Of a DNA stretch of 64,000 nt, positions 44,218-53,831 are shown one piece after another. The stretch lies in the NCBI GenBank assembly GCA_003150405.1, contig QAMM01000015.1:19408-83407 (forward strand), in the 5' to 3' direction. A program made the translations under genes and the position numbers. The stretch comes from Clostridiales bacterium (GTDB taxonomy: Bacteria > Bacillota > Clostridia > Oscillospirales > Ruminococcaceae). Each line of letters opens with the position of its first letter. Position 1 is the stretch's first letter. Below the pieces are notes generated by a model. It ran no database searches, was not told the origin of the DNA, and worked only from the letters and a program-made list of their open reading frames with translations.

Positions 44218-46211
44218 GTATTACCGTTGCTAAAACCGCCGGGTTCTGTTTTGGGGTGGATCGCGCCATCCAGCTAGTTTACCGGCTGGTTAAAGAGGGA
44301 AAACGAGTCTGTACACTGGGGCCTATCATCCATAATCCTCAGGTTGTAGCTGATTTAGAGCGTCAGGGCGTGCGCATTGTTTCCTCGCCGGAGGAATTGG
44401 AGCCGGGAGAAACATTGGTGGTCCGTTCACACGGTGTCGCCCGGCAGGTATATGATTATCTGGATATGCACCGCCTGCCCTATGAGGATGCCACCTGCCC
44501 CTTTGTGGCAAAAATTCATAAAATCGTTTCAGAATATTCGGAACAGGGATACCCGGTGCTGATTGCAGGGGACCCGGAGCACCCGGAGGTTAAAGGGATT
44601 GCAGGCCATGCAAAAGGGCCAGTCTTTCTTTTTAAAGACCTGGAAGCGCTCCAGGAGATTATGAAAAACCACCCGGAACAGCAGAATATTCCGCTGATTA
44701 TGGTCTCGCAGACAACATTTCAGCAAAAATTATGGGAATCTTGCACGAAAAGTGCAAAAAACTACTATACAAATCTTCGAATTTTTGATACAATATGTAA
44801 TGCGACGAGTAGGCGCCAGCAAGAAGCGGTTGCTTTGGCTGGGCAGTCGGACTATATGGTGGTCATCGGCGGCAGGGATAGTTCCAATACCTTGAAGCTC
44901 AAGGAAATCTGCAGCCGTTACTGCGATACTGTTTTGATAGAAACCGATGTGGAGTTAGACCGGGAGGCTTTATGCCGTGCTGGCCGGGTCGGTGTCACCG
45001 CCGGCGCATCCACACCGGCTTATATAATTAAGGAGGTACTAAACACAATGAGTGAGACCATGAAAACTCAGGACGAAGAAGTGAGCTTTGAGGAGCTTTT
45101 GGAGCAGTCCCTGGGCGAAAAATTATATGCGGGAAAGAGAGTTAAAGGCGTTGTTACTGCAATTTCACCGAATGAAATTCAGATAGATGTTGGTGCAAAA
45201 CAGTCTGGTTACATACCCATTGACGAGCTTACCGATGATCCGACCGCAAAAGTGGAAGACCTTGTGAAAAAGGGCGACGAGCTTGAGCTCATCGTCATGA
45301 AGGTTAACGATCAGGAAGGCACTGCAATGCTCTCCAAACGCCGCTGTGATTCCGAAGCCGGCTTTGAGGAGATTGTAAAAGCGTACGAAGAGGGCAGCGT
45401 TCTGGAAGGTGTTGTTGTGGACGTAGTCCGCGGCGGCGTGCTGGTTCTTGCAAACAATGTCAAGCTGTTTGTTCCGGCTTCCCAGGTCAGCGACTCCCGT
45501 GTGGAAGACCTTAAGACCCTGCTCAAAACAACCGTTCGTTTTAAAATCCTTGAAATCAATGAAGGCCGCCGCCGTGCAATCGGTTCGGTTCGTGCTGTGC
45601 TCCGCGAGGAGAAAGAGGCGAAACGGGAAGAGTTCTGGAAGACGGTCGAAATCGGCCAGCATTACACCGGCACCGTCAAGTCCCTCACCAGCTATGGTGC
45701 GTTTGTGGATTTGGGCGGCGTTGATGGTATGATCCACATTACCGAGCTCTCCTGGGGCCGTATCAAACATCCGTCTGAAATTGTCAGCGTCGGTGACACC
45801 GTTGACGTTTATGTCAAAGATCTCGACCCGGAGAACAAAAAGATCTCTCTGGGCTACAAAAAGAGTGAGGACAATCCTTGGGAAATCCTCAAAAATAATT
45901 ACAGCGCTGGTATGGTGGTACCGGTCAAGATTGTATCCCTTACCCAGTATGGTGCATTTGCACAGGTTATCCCGGGAATTGACGGCTTAATCCACATTTC
46001 CCAAATTTCCACCGAGCGCGTCAATAAGGTGTCAGATGTCCTTGCAGTCGGCCAGGAGGTCGAAGTAAAGATTACCGATATTGACTTTGATGCAAAACGT
46101 GTTTCCCTCTCTATGCGTGCACTGGAGGAGGAAAAGCAGGCTGCTGAAAATGCGGATGAAACCACTGTTGCCGATATTGAAGGCGTAGAGGTTACCTCAG
46201 ACGAAGAGTAA
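44214..46211 (+). CDS. ispH: IspH-ribosomal protein S1 fusion (HMBPP reductase + S1 domains)
   Basis: 665 residues. Residues 1-280 are IspH, the last enzyme of the MEP isoprenoid pathway, with Fe-S ligand Cys in [11 protein letters not shown] (Cys12), [10 protein letters not shown] and ICNATSRRQ, and THTVSPG-type residues present as RSHGVA. Residues about 300-640 are four S1 RNA-binding repeats. The fusion is well known in clostridia. An in-frame ATG at codon 279 has a perfect ribosome site, so the S1 half may also be made alone. The start overlaps plsC by four bases. Confidence 0.95.
   Translation: MSITVAKTAGFCFGVDRAIQLVYRLVKEGKRVCTLGPIIHNPQVVADLERQGVRIVSSPEELEPGETLVVRSHGVARQVYDYLDMHRLPYEDATCPFVAKIHKIVSEYSEQGYPVLIAGDPEHPEVKGIAGHAKGPVFLFKDLEALQEIMKNHPEQQNIPLIMVSQTTFQQKLWESCTKSAKNYYTNLRIFDTICNATSRRQQEAVALAGQSDYMVVIGGRDSSNTLKLKEICSRYCDTVLIETDVELDREALCRAGRVGVTAGASTPAYIIKEVLNTMSETMKTQDEEVSFEELLEQSLGEKLYAGKRVKGVVTAISPNEIQIDVGAKQSGYIPIDELTDDPTAKVEDLVKKGDELELIVMKVNDQEGTAMLSKRRCDSEAGFEEIVKAYEEGSVLEGVVVDVVRGGVLVLANNVKLFVPASQVSDSRVEDLKTLLKTTVRFKILEINEGRRRAIGSVRAVLREEKEAKREEFWKTVEIGQHYTGTVKSLTSYGAFVDLGGVDGMIHITELSWGRIKHPSEIVSVGDTVDVYVKDLDPENKKISLGYKKSEDNPWEILKNNYSAGMVVPVKIVSLTQYGAFAQVIPGIDGLIHISQISTERVNKVSDVLAVGQEVEVKITDIDFDAKRVSLSMRALEEEKQAAENADETTVADIEGVEVTSDEE
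45031..45050 (+). promoter_or_regulatory. Internal ribosome binding site and in-frame start in ispH-S1
   Basis: AAGGAGGT (about 45030-45037) stands ten bases before an in-frame ATG at 45048 at the boundary of the IspH and S1 parts. It would yield a separate S1-type protein of 387 residues. Confidence 0.6.
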
Positions 46212-46221
46212 TTTTACAACG

Positions 46222-46259
46222 AAAAAACGCCGGCGTGGGTTTCCGCGCCGGCGTTTTTT
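46222..46259 (+). terminator. Terminator of the cmk-plsC-ispH/S1 operon
   Basis: AAAAAACGCCGGCG with its complement and a T run, ten bases after the stop. Confidence 0.92.
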
Positions 46260-46276
46260 GGAAAGGAACAAATCGT

Positions 46277-46915
46277 ATGACCAAAAAAGAGCGTGCCGCC
46301 CTTGCGGTCGAGGCCTTGAAAAAGCGCTACCCGGAAGCGCGCTGTTCGCTGGAATACCGCAAGCCGCATGAGCTGCTTATCTCCACGCGGCTGTCGGCAC
46401 AGTGTACCGACGCGCGCGTCAACATCGTCACCAAGGATCTGTTTGCCGCTTACCCAACCATTGATTCTTTTGCAGACGCTGACGTTGCTGATATTGAGCG
46501 GTATGTCCGTCCCTGTGGTCTGTATAAGACCAAAGCCAAAGACATTGTAAAAATGTGCCAGCAGCTGCGGGATACCTTCCACTACGAAATGCCGCAGACC
46601 ATTGAGGAGCTGACCACCCTTTCCGGAATTGGGCGTAAAACTGCCAACCTGATGCTGGGCGATATCTTCGGCAAGCCCGCAGTTGTTACCGATACCCACT
46701 GCATCCGTATCTGCGGACGAATGGGTTTAACCGACAACACCGAGCCCTATAAGGTGGAATGTGACCTTCGCAAGATTCTGGATCCAACCGAATCCAACGA
46801 TTTCTGCCACCGTCTGGTTCTGTTCGGGCGGGAAGTCTGCAAGGCGCGCTCTCCTCAGTGCGATATCTGTGAATGCAAAGCCTTCTGTAAGCAGAGGCTC
46901 AAAAAGAAGGATTAA
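46277..46915 (+). CDS. nth: Endonuclease III
   Basis: Base-excision repair glycosylase/AP lyase for oxidised pyrimidines. 212 residues with the helix-hairpin-helix LSGIGRKTANLMLG carrying the catalytic Lys, the catalytic Asp in VVTDTHCIRI, and the C-terminal 4Fe-4S motif CKARSPQCDICECKAFC. The start at 46277 is eight bases after AAAGGAA; the in-frame codon at 46235 lies inside the upstream terminator. Confidence 0.95.
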   Translation: MTKKERAALAVEALKKRYPEARCSLEYRKPHELLISTRLSAQCTDARVNIVTKDLFAAYPTIDSFADADVADIERYVRPCGLYKTKAKDIVKMCQQLRDTFHYEMPQTIEELTTLSGIGRKTANLMLGDIFGKPAVVTDTHCIRICGRMGLTDNTEPYKVECDLRKILDPTESNDFCHRLVLFGREVCKARSPQCDICECKAFCKQRLKKKD

Positions 46916-46926
46916 CACGGAACTGC

Positions 46927-46959
46927 AAAAAGCCGGAAGAGGCACTCTTCCGGCTTTTT
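46927..46959 (+). terminator. nth terminator
   Basis: AAAAAGCCGGAAGA and its complement with a short loop and T run, 11 bases after the stop. Confidence 0.9.
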
Positions 46960-47249
46960 ATTTATTACGAACGTAGTATAATTGGACAACCGTTTTTCAC
47001 CTTTCATGACGGTGGCTGGATGTACTGCCCTGTAGCTTACTATAAGGTGTAGCGCACTTTGGGGCAAGGGAGACTTGTGAAATCAGAACGTTTACGGTGC
47101 AATATATCCGGAATTCTCCTCCCCTCAGGCGGTCCAAGCCGTATCGGTTCAGGTGTACGCAGGAAGGTTGCCCAGCTCAGAGCTTTCTGCCTTATTGTTC
47201 ACCGGCAAGTTGTAGATGGAATCTTGCCGAAAAGGATTGACAGCCTTAT
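46960..47249. other. Intergenic region, no gene seen
   Basis: 290 bases between the nth terminator and the HD hydrolase gene on the other strand. Short frames exist, but none has a ribosome site or family features. Confidence 0.5.
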
Positions 47250-47834
47250 TCACTGCCGCTTCAAGTGGCGTTTGGTATCCGAATCAATGAGCACGCGCAG
47301 TTCAGCTAATATGGACTGTTCCTGAAAATACTTCCGCCCATAACCCAGGTTAAATGCGTAGTCAAAGTCCGGCGGATTTTTCCCTTGGTTGTGCTGGATA
47401 ATCGTTTCCGCCTTATCCAACGCTTTTACCAGCCGTGCTTCCGGTGAAGCGCCGGTTTCGTACTCCTGCCAAAGTGCCATCAGGGCGCTTTGCTGCGGCT
47501 CCCCCAGCAGGGAAAAGACCTTTTGTGCGGCCTCCAGCTCCTGTCTGTATTTTTGGTCGGGATCAGGCCGTTCCACTGCGGGAATATCCCCGGTATAAAG
47601 CTCGCCAACATCGTGGATCAGGGCCAGCAGAAGCACTCTGCGGCCATCCAATTCCGGAAAGTCGTCCATCATCAGCCCGGCAAACAGAGCAAGCCTCCAG
47701 GAATGCTCTGCTGTGCTCTCCTGACGCCCACTGGATGTCCAGGCGGAACGTGTCACCTGTTTTAGCCGCTCCAGCTCCTGAAGAAACACAATCCGTTTTT
47801 TCAGTTTTTCGGTTTGTTTTTCGTCGCCGTTCAC
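47250..47834 (-). CDS. HD domain hydrolase (YfbR-like)
   Basis: 194 residues of an HD phosphohydrolase: STAEHSWR supplies the first His, LIHDVGE the HD pair and KALDKAETIIQH the last Asp. YfbR-type members are 5'-deoxynucleotidases, though related proteins differ in substrate. The start is a GTG at 47834 eight bases after GGAGG; in-frame codons upstream overlap that site. Confidence 0.87.
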   Translation of the reverse strand: MNGDEKQTEKLKKRIVFLQELERLKQVTRSAWTSSGRQESTAEHSWRLALFAGLMMDDFPELDGRRVLLLALIHDVGELYTGDIPAVERPDPDQKYRQELEAAQKVFSLLGEPQQSALMALWQEYETGASPEARLVKALDKAETIIQHNQGKNPPDFDYAFNLGYGRKYFQEQSILAELRVLIDSDTKRHLKRQ

Positions 47835-47867
47835 CACAGGTCCCTCCTGAATATTTATATACCGCAT

Positions 47868-48187
47868 CCTGGACGGCGTTTCGTGAGCGCCGCTCTATTA
47901 TCTGTATAGTAAAAAACTTCTGTCCGCATGATATAAGAAATCGAGCCATTTCCTGCTATGTTCTCCGAATCAATGGCACCACCATCTCGCTGCAATATCC
48001 ATCAGCCCGAAAATCGTCTCTCACAGTGTACCCAAAGTTTATGTCAGCTTGCTTCGCTCGGGCGAAAGCCGCTGCTGTGCCTCCGCCTGCCATTGGGGGA
48101 GGAAATCCTCATTTGCCCACGCCTTCCTGTTCAAAAGGGCGCAGACCTCTTTATATCATCGTTAGGGTATAAGGTATCCTTTCTCCT
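47868..48187. other. Intergenic region, no gene seen
   Basis: 320 bases, GC-rich between 48040 and 48130. Both strands have only short frames with stops; one GC-rich hairpin-prone stretch near 48050-48110. No RNA family recognised. Confidence 0.45.
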
Positions 48188-49552
48188 TTATTTTTTTCTA
48201 CCCAAAAGGACACAGGTCTCTACGTGCCTGGTACGCGGAAACATGTCCACAGGGCGGTAGTTCAGTACCCGGTAGCCCTGCTGCTCAAATAAGGCGCAGT
48301 CGCGCGCAGCCGTGGCGGGATTGCAGGAGATCATGACAACCCTCTGTGGTGCCATTGCAGCTACATCCTGTACCACGGCAGTATCGCATCCCTTACGCGG
48401 CGGATCAAGCAGCACAACGTCCGGGCGGATCTCCTGTTCGTTTAGCTTTCGTGTGGCCTGTTTGGCGTCTGCGCAAATAAATTCCGCGTTGGCAATGCCG
48501 TTTCGCACTGCATTTTCCCGTGCATTGTCAACGGCACTTGCCACCACTTCAACCCCAATGATTCGCTTCGCCCGGGCAGCCATCGAAAGCCCAATGGTTC
48601 CAACCCCGCAGTAGAGATCAATCACCGTTTCTGCTCCGGTCAAACCGGCGTAATCGGCTGCAAGCCGATAAAGGCGTTCGGTCTGAGCACGGTTTACCTG
48701 GTAAAAGGAGAGAGGGGAGAGCTCAAATACAAGCCCGCAAAGCTCATCTCGAATGGCAGGCTTGCCAAAAAGCAGGATGTTTTTTTCACCCAGAATGACA
48801 TTATCTGTCCGAGCATTGATGTTTAATACAATACTCTGCAAGGCGGGATACCGCGCCGCAAGTTCCGCTGCAATCTGCCAAAAGGGATCGGCTGCACAGG
48901 CAGCAACTAGGCAAAGCATTACTTCGCCGCTTATCTCTCCCATCCGCAGGTAAATATGGCGCAGGATACCGTGCCGCTGTTCTTCATCATAAGCTTTAAT
49001 GCCATACTCATCACAAAGCCCGCATACGTCCGCTGCAATTTTAGAAAAAAGCTCCGGCTGAAGAGAGCAGTCCTGACAGGGGATCAGCCGGTGACTGCGG
49101 TTTGCATAAAAGCCGTAAATCATGCGCCCCTCGGTGTCAGTTCCAACCGGGTATTGCGCCTTATTGCGGTATTCTTTTATAGAGGGGCTTGGCAGAATCG
49201 GTTCGCAGGGAGCTTCAATTCCGCCTAACCGGATAAATGCATCTCGCACCGCCTGTTCCTTAATGCGAAGCTCTGCCCTATAATGAAGATGGCGGAAGCA
49301 GCATCCGCCGCATTGACGGTAAACTGGGCAGTCTGCATTGGTGCGGTCGGGCGAAATATCCCGCAGCGCAGTGACAATACCGTACCCGTGGCTTTTCAAT
49401 ACCTTGACAATACGTATATCGCAAATGTCGCCCGCTGCAGTTTGCGGTACAAATACAACAAAGCCGTTTATTTTGCAAACACCTTGGCCCTCCACCGTTG
49501 TATTTTCAATGGCAACGGTGTACTGTTCGTTCTTTTTTACTGGTATGGTCAT
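48188..49552 (-). CDS. 23S rRNA (uracil-5-)-methyltransferase, RumA/RlmD family
   Basis: 454 residues: an N-terminal TRAM domain (VEGQGVCKINGFVVFVP), the four-Cys Fe-S region starting CPVYRQCGGC, then the SAM domain with DLYCGVGTIGLSMA, LDPPRKGCD and the catalytic Cys in ISCNPATAARD. Members methylate U747 or U1939 of 23S rRNA; the paralogue cannot be told here. GAGG lies before the ATG. Confidence 0.93.
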   Translation of the reverse strand: MTIPVKKNEQYTVAIENTTVEGQGVCKINGFVVFVPQTAAGDICDIRIVKVLKSHGYGIVTALRDISPDRTNADCPVYRQCGGCCFRHLHYRAELRIKEQAVRDAFIRLGGIEAPCEPILPSPSIKEYRNKAQYPVGTDTEGRMIYGFYANRSHRLIPCQDCSLQPELFSKIAADVCGLCDEYGIKAYDEEQRHGILRHIYLRMGEISGEVMLCLVAACAADPFWQIAAELAARYPALQSIVLNINARTDNVILGEKNILLFGKPAIRDELCGLVFELSPLSFYQVNRAQTERLYRLAADYAGLTGAETVIDLYCGVGTIGLSMAARAKRIIGVEVVASAVDNARENAVRNGIANAEFICADAKQATRKLNEQEIRPDVVLLDPPRKGCDTAVVQDVAAMAPQRVVMISCNPATAARDCALFEQQGYRVLNYRPVDMFPRTRHVETCVLLGRKK

Positions 49553-49635
49553 GGAATACCTCGAAAATTCCCCCGTGTTTCACGCAAATACGGAAAACGG
49601 GGGAATAAATGGATTTCGATTTGATGTCGTTTTGG

Positions 49636-51840
49636 TCAATGGGTGGTACAGTAATCCGGTACATTATCGGATTTATAGTAGCCCGTTTTCTTCTCCGGAC
49701 AGCTCTCTTTAGCCAGCATCCCAGTTTCTGCACAATATGCCTTTTCAATCACATCGCCCGAAAGTTCGAACTGCTTGGCCTCATATCCCTGAAAGACCTC
49801 GGTCATAATCCGCTTCCAAATAGAAGGCGGCGAGTAACTGCCAGTGTAGTTGGTCCGAACGGCAAGCGGAGAACTGTCCTCGTTGCCAAGCCAAATACCG
49901 GCCACGTAATACGGCGTACAGCCTACAAATGCAAGGTCGGTGGTATAGCCGTCGTCATTGGTCGCGGTACCGGTTTTGCCCACAACTGTCATATTGCCGA
50001 GCCGTGCTGCGGTACCGGTGGAGCCGGAAACCTCCACAACATTTTGCAGCAGCTTGTTCATAATAGTAGCGCTTTCCGGAGAAAGTGCACGGGTGACCTT
50101 CGGCTCTTTTTCCAAAATGACGTTGCCTTCATTGTCAACAATTTTGGTGTAGGTGTGCTGCTCCGTATAAACGCCCTGACTCCCAAAAATTTGGTAAGCA
50201 GCGGTAAGCTCGTCCAGCGTCATGCCTTTGTAAAGCGAACCAAGCGCCATCGGCGAAAGCGCAATATCGGTGCCGCCGTTTTCATCCGGAGTGCCGACCA
50301 GCGTCGTGAAGCCGAGCTTCTGGGTCAGAAAATTGTAGCAGGTCTGCGGCGAAAGCTGGTTCGCTAGTTTGACCGGAATGGTGTTGAAGGAACGGCGTAC
50401 CGCATCCGGCATTAAAATGTTGCCCCAATATTTGTGGTCGTAGTTCTGCGGCCAGTCGTTGCGCTGAACACCGTCAATAATGGTGGGGAACGGGCTGTCC
50501 TCCATCATGCTGGAGTAATGAATCAGGTTGCTTTCAACCGCCGGGCTGTAAATGGAGAGCGGTTTAATAGCTGAACCCGGGCGGCGTACCGCCATGGTGG
50601 CGCAGTTAAAAAGCCGGTTTCCTTCCTTTTCACCACGTCCGCCGACCAAAGCTTTGATCTGCCCATTGTAATCCATAATTACCATTGCAGATTGAGCACG
50701 ATTTTCTGCCGAAAGATTGGTATCACCAAAGGTAGCGTCATCAAGGTATTTGGCTTCCAGAATGCTTTGCATTTCCGGATCCTGGGTGGTGTAAATTTTA
50801 AGGCCGCCGCTCATAACCTTGTCCGAAGCGTAGTCGCGCTCCCACCCCTTGATGTTTACAAGGTCCTCAATTACTTCTTCAATAACAGCGTCAACAAACC
50901 AGCTGTTGTATTGGGTGGTTTCGGTCTCCGGAAGCTGCGGATCAATCGCAGTTTTCAGCTCGGTGTTTTTATAGGTCTCAAATTCTTCAGCGGTAATGTA
51001 TCCTTCTTCGTACATAGCCTGAAGCACGTAGGCATTCCGCCGCTCTTTATTTTCCTCCGGATGAAGAATGGGATTGTACGTACGCGGCGCCCGGACCATT
51101 GCGGCAAGCGCAGCACCTTCTACAACGTCAAGCTGGGAAACGTCCTTGCCAAAATAATATTTGGCGGCCGCTTGTATCCCATGTATGGACTGGTCCAGTG
51201 GGATAATGTTTAAATAACTTTCCAGAATTTGATCCTTGGAGTAAACCTTTTCCAGATTGACAGCCTGGAAGATCTCGGTGAATTTTCGGGTAATACTTAC
51301 ATCGTCGTTGCCGGTGATATTTTTAATCAGCTGCTGTGTTATAGTGGAACCACCCTGTTTTGTACTGTAAAAGTGCAGGAACAGGTTTGCAAATGCGGCA
51401 AAAGTACGCTTCCAGTCAACGCCGTCGTGGTCGTAAAAACGCTTGTCCTCTGCGGCGACAAAGGCCTGGCGTACATGTTCCGGAATCTGGCCTAAATCCA
51501 CCCATTCGCGAATCGTGCGGTTGTGCAGAGATGCAATCACGCTCTCATTGCCGTCCGCGTCGGTGGCAACCAAGGTGGTCGTGTACCCAAGCTCCGGATT
51601 TTTAATATTAATGCTGGTATCCGGCTCAACAAATTTCATGACGTAAACCGTCAGCGCGGTAATGACAATGCTGCCGGTAATGGCCAAAATCAAAATAAAG
51701 CTGGCAAGCACCTTGCCAAAGGTCAAAAGAATTTTTTTTACCCTTCTTGCCCCTTTTGACGTTGCTTTTTTCTTTTTGCGCCCACTGCTGTGGGAGCTAA
51801 TATCAACCATGTCGGAATGTTTTTTGTTTCGTTTTGCCAT
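49636..51840 (-). CDS. Class A penicillin-binding protein (PBP1A family)
   Basis: 734 residues: a basic cytosolic tail, one membrane helix (about 35-60), a GT51 glycosyltransferase (about 90-270) with AAEDKRFYDHDG and GGSTITQQ, and a transpeptidase with GSAIKPL (nucleophile Ser), RRSFN, and VGKTGTA. It polymerises and crosslinks peptidoglycan outside the membrane. AAGGAGG precedes the ATG at 51840. The upstream transcript has about 120 nt of leader with a hairpin near 51905-51925. Confidence 0.94.
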   Translation of the reverse strand: MAKRNKKHSDMVDISSHSSGRKKKKATSKGARRVKKILLTFGKVLASFILILAITGSIVITALTVYVMKFVEPDTSINIKNPELGYTTTLVATDADGNESVIASLHNRTIREWVDLGQIPEHVRQAFVAAEDKRFYDHDGVDWKRTFAAFANLFLHFYSTKQGGSTITQQLIKNITGNDDVSITRKFTEIFQAVNLEKVYSKDQILESYLNIIPLDQSIHGIQAAAKYYFGKDVSQLDVVEGAALAAMVRAPRTYNPILHPEENKERRNAYVLQAMYEEGYITAEEFETYKNTELKTAIDPQLPETETTQYNSWFVDAVIEEVIEDLVNIKGWERDYASDKVMSGGLKIYTTQDPEMQSILEAKYLDDATFGDTNLSAENRAQSAMVIMDYNGQIKALVGGRGEKEGNRLFNCATMAVRRPGSAIKPLSIYSPAVESNLIHYSSMMEDSPFPTIIDGVQRNDWPQNYDHKYWGNILMPDAVRRSFNTIPVKLANQLSPQTCYNFLTQKLGFTTLVGTPDENGGTDIALSPMALGSLYKGMTLDELTAAYQIFGSQGVYTEQHTYTKIVDNEGNVILEKEPKVTRALSPESATIMNKLLQNVVEVSGSTGTAARLGNMTVVGKTGTATNDDGYTTDLAFVGCTPYYVAGIWLGNEDSSPLAVRTNYTGSYSPPSIWKRIMTEVFQGYEAKQFELSGDVIEKAYCAETGMLAKESCPEKKTGYYKSDNVPDYCTTH

Positions 51841-51970
51841 TGGCAATTCGCCTCCTTGTTTTACGCCCGAATATCCCATACAATCCCGGCGTGAAAACAT
51901 GTCCGGCCGCAAAGCCGGATGTTATCCTGCCCAATAGCAGGAGGGGTTTTATTTACATACACTGTCCCTC

Positions 51971-51999
51971 ATTATAGCATAAGCGGGCCGGTTTGTTAA
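51971..51999 (-). promoter_or_regulatory. Promoter of the PBP gene
   Basis: On the minus strand TTAACA (51999-51994), 17 bases, perfect TATAAT (51976-51971) with TGC before it. The start site would lie about 125 bases before the PBP ATG. Confidence 0.75.
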
Positions 52000-52150
52000 G
52001 TCGAAAGATGAAAAAATAGAGAACCTGATGATATATTTTACAGTTTTGAAATGAGGTTTGGCCAATTTCGCCATGTTTTTAATATTCTGTATAATTTTTC
52101 CGCAAAAGTATCAAAATATCAGTACCAAGAGAAAAACGGAGAAATGAATT

Positions 52151-52462
52151 ATGAGCAGAAAAACAATTTATCTGGGCGCCGTTTTGGGAGCGGCCATCCT
52201 CATCAGCGGCATTATGATCTCCCTCACCATCATGGCAGTCCAAACCAATGCCCAGGCCGCCGGAGATGAAGTTTACCAATATGTGCTGAAAAATGAAAAC
52301 AACCGTATCGCCGTCTATGAACGCGGCAAGGAAGAACCGGTCCGCGTGCTCGATTATCCGGTCGATTCACTGCCCTATATGGAACAGTCGGCGCTGGAAA
52401 ACGGGATACCGGTTAAAGATCAATCTGAACTGCAAAAAATGATTGAGGATTTCACCGGATAA
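52151..52462 (+). CDS. Small membrane-anchored protein, unknown function
   Basis: 103 residues: one N-terminal helix (about 8-30), then YVLKNENNRIAVYERGKEEP and VRVLDYPVDSLPYME in a soluble domain outside the membrane. The pattern of a short strand pair followed by LPxxDxxxLxxGI is common in small clostridial proteins near wall genes, with no assigned role. GAGAAAAACGGAG lies before the ATG. It faces away from the PBP gene and could share regulation. Confidence 0.75.
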   Translation: MSRKTIYLGAVLGAAILISGIMISLTIMAVQTNAQAAGDEVYQYVLKNENNRIAVYERGKEEPVRVLDYPVDSLPYMEQSALENGIPVKDQSELQKMIEDFTG

Positions 52463-52463
52463 T

Positions 52464-52497
52464 GAGAAAAGGCTTGCACATGCAAGCCTTTTCTTTT
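52464..52497. terminator. Bidirectional terminator
   Basis: GAGAAAAGGCTTGCA and its complement, between the small membrane protein and the convergent CorC-type gene, with A and T tracts on both sides. Confidence 0.9.
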
Positions 52498-52508
52498 TAC
52501 GGCTGAAG

Positions 52509-53783
52509 TTAATCCTTTTCGGTCTCTTCCGCCGCAGGACGTGCAGGAAGCACGCGGACAATCACCCGCATAATGCGGTTGTCCACTACCTCTTTTATCG
52601 TGACATTTAAGCATTCGTAGGAGAATTGCTCCCCGTTTTCTGGAATATGCCCCAGCATTTCAATGGCCCAGCCGCCGACCGAATTGCTGTCGGTCTCAAT
52701 GGCAAGCCCGTTCTGGTGCACAGCTTCCGCAAGGTCGTTTACACGGAAATCGCCGCTGACTTCAAAGGTGTTTTCATCCATTTGCAGGAATTCATTTTCC
52801 TCTTCATCGTATTCATCCCAAATTTCGCCGACCAATTCCTCCAGAATATCCTCTAGGGTGACAATGCCCATGTTGCCGCCGTATTGGTCAGTGACAATGG
52901 CAAGGTGAGACTTGCTTTTCTGCAATTCGGTAAATAGCTCGGATATCTTTTTCTTGGGCGGAATGAAAATAACACTCTGAAGCATCTCACGCACGTTAAA
53001 GCTCTTATCCCGTACATAGGCGCTGAAAAAGTCCTTGGAGTAAAGTACACCAATAACGTTGTCAATGCTGCCCTCGTAAACCGGAATACGGGAATAATGC
53101 TCTTCAATGAAAATTTCCTTAATGGTTTCAATTTCCTCGTCAATCGGAATGGAAACAACGTCGACACGCGGGGTCAAAATTTCGTCGGCAGTAACCTCGT
53201 CAAAGTCCAGCGCATTGCGTACCAGTTCTCCCTCTTGTTTTTCCAGTACGCCTTCGCCTTCAATTTCTTCTACAATGTACTTAAGCTCCTGCTCGGTGAC
53301 CGAAACCTGCTGTTCTTTTGGTTTGATCACTTTAAGTGCCAGCTTTTTAATGCCAACAAAAATGTAGACCACCGGCGTGAGGATTACCATGACCCAGTAC
53401 AGCGGGTAGGCGACGACACGTGCAAAGGAATCGGCAAACTCTTTTGCAATGCTCTTCGGCAGAATTTCACCAAAGATAAGAACCACAACGGTGGACACAG
53501 CGGTTGCAATACCAACTCCGGATACGCCGAACAGGTTGGTAAAAAGCATGGTGGAAAGCGAGGCAAAGGCAATGTTGACAATGTTGTTGCCGACCAGGAT
53601 GGTCGAGAGGGTCTTGTCGTAGTTGTCTGCCATGTGCAGCGCCTTTTCCGCCTTTTTGTCCCCGTTGTCCGCTAGTTTGCGCAGACGTATACGGTTAATG
53701 GTTGAAATAGCGGTTTCGCTGGCTGAAAAGAATGCAGAGAGCATTACCAGTACAGCCAGCACGAGTATGAGATAACCGTCCAA
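52509..53783 (-). CDS. CNNM/HlyC/CorC family membrane protein
   Basis: 424 residues: a DUF21 membrane domain (about 1-170) starting with FFSASETAIS, two CBS domains (about 190-320) and a C-terminal CorC/HlyC domain with SNSVGGWAIEMLG. Proteins of this kind handle Mg or other divalent cations; the old hemolysin name is misleading. hslO follows on the left-hand operon side 48 bases upstream in transcription. Confidence 0.92.
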   Translation of the reverse strand: MDGYLILVLAVLVMLSAFFSASETAISTINRIRLRKLADNGDKKAEKALHMADNYDKTLSTILVGNNIVNIAFASLSTMLFTNLFGVSGVGIATAVSTVVVLIFGEILPKSIAKEFADSFARVVAYPLYWVMVILTPVVYIFVGIKKLALKVIKPKEQQVSVTEQELKYIVEEIEGEGVLEKQEGELVRNALDFDEVTADEILTPRVDVVSIPIDEEIETIKEIFIEEHYSRIPVYEGSIDNVIGVLYSKDFFSAYVRDKSFNVREMLQSVIFIPPKKKISELFTELQKSKSHLAIVTDQYGGNMGIVTLEDILEELVGEIWDEYDEEENEFLQMDENTFEVSGDFRVNDLAEAVHQNGLAIETDSNSVGGWAIEMLGHIPENGEQFSYECLNVTIKEVVDNRIMRVIVRVLPARPAAEETEKD

Positions 53784-53831
53784 AGAAATAGTTTCCTCCT
53801 TTAAATAAATGTTTTTAATTTTAATCAGGAA

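Noticed and set aside
52509..53783. Hemolysin
   Set aside because: The DUF21-CBS-CorC layout fits a cation transporter; the hemolysin label is historical.
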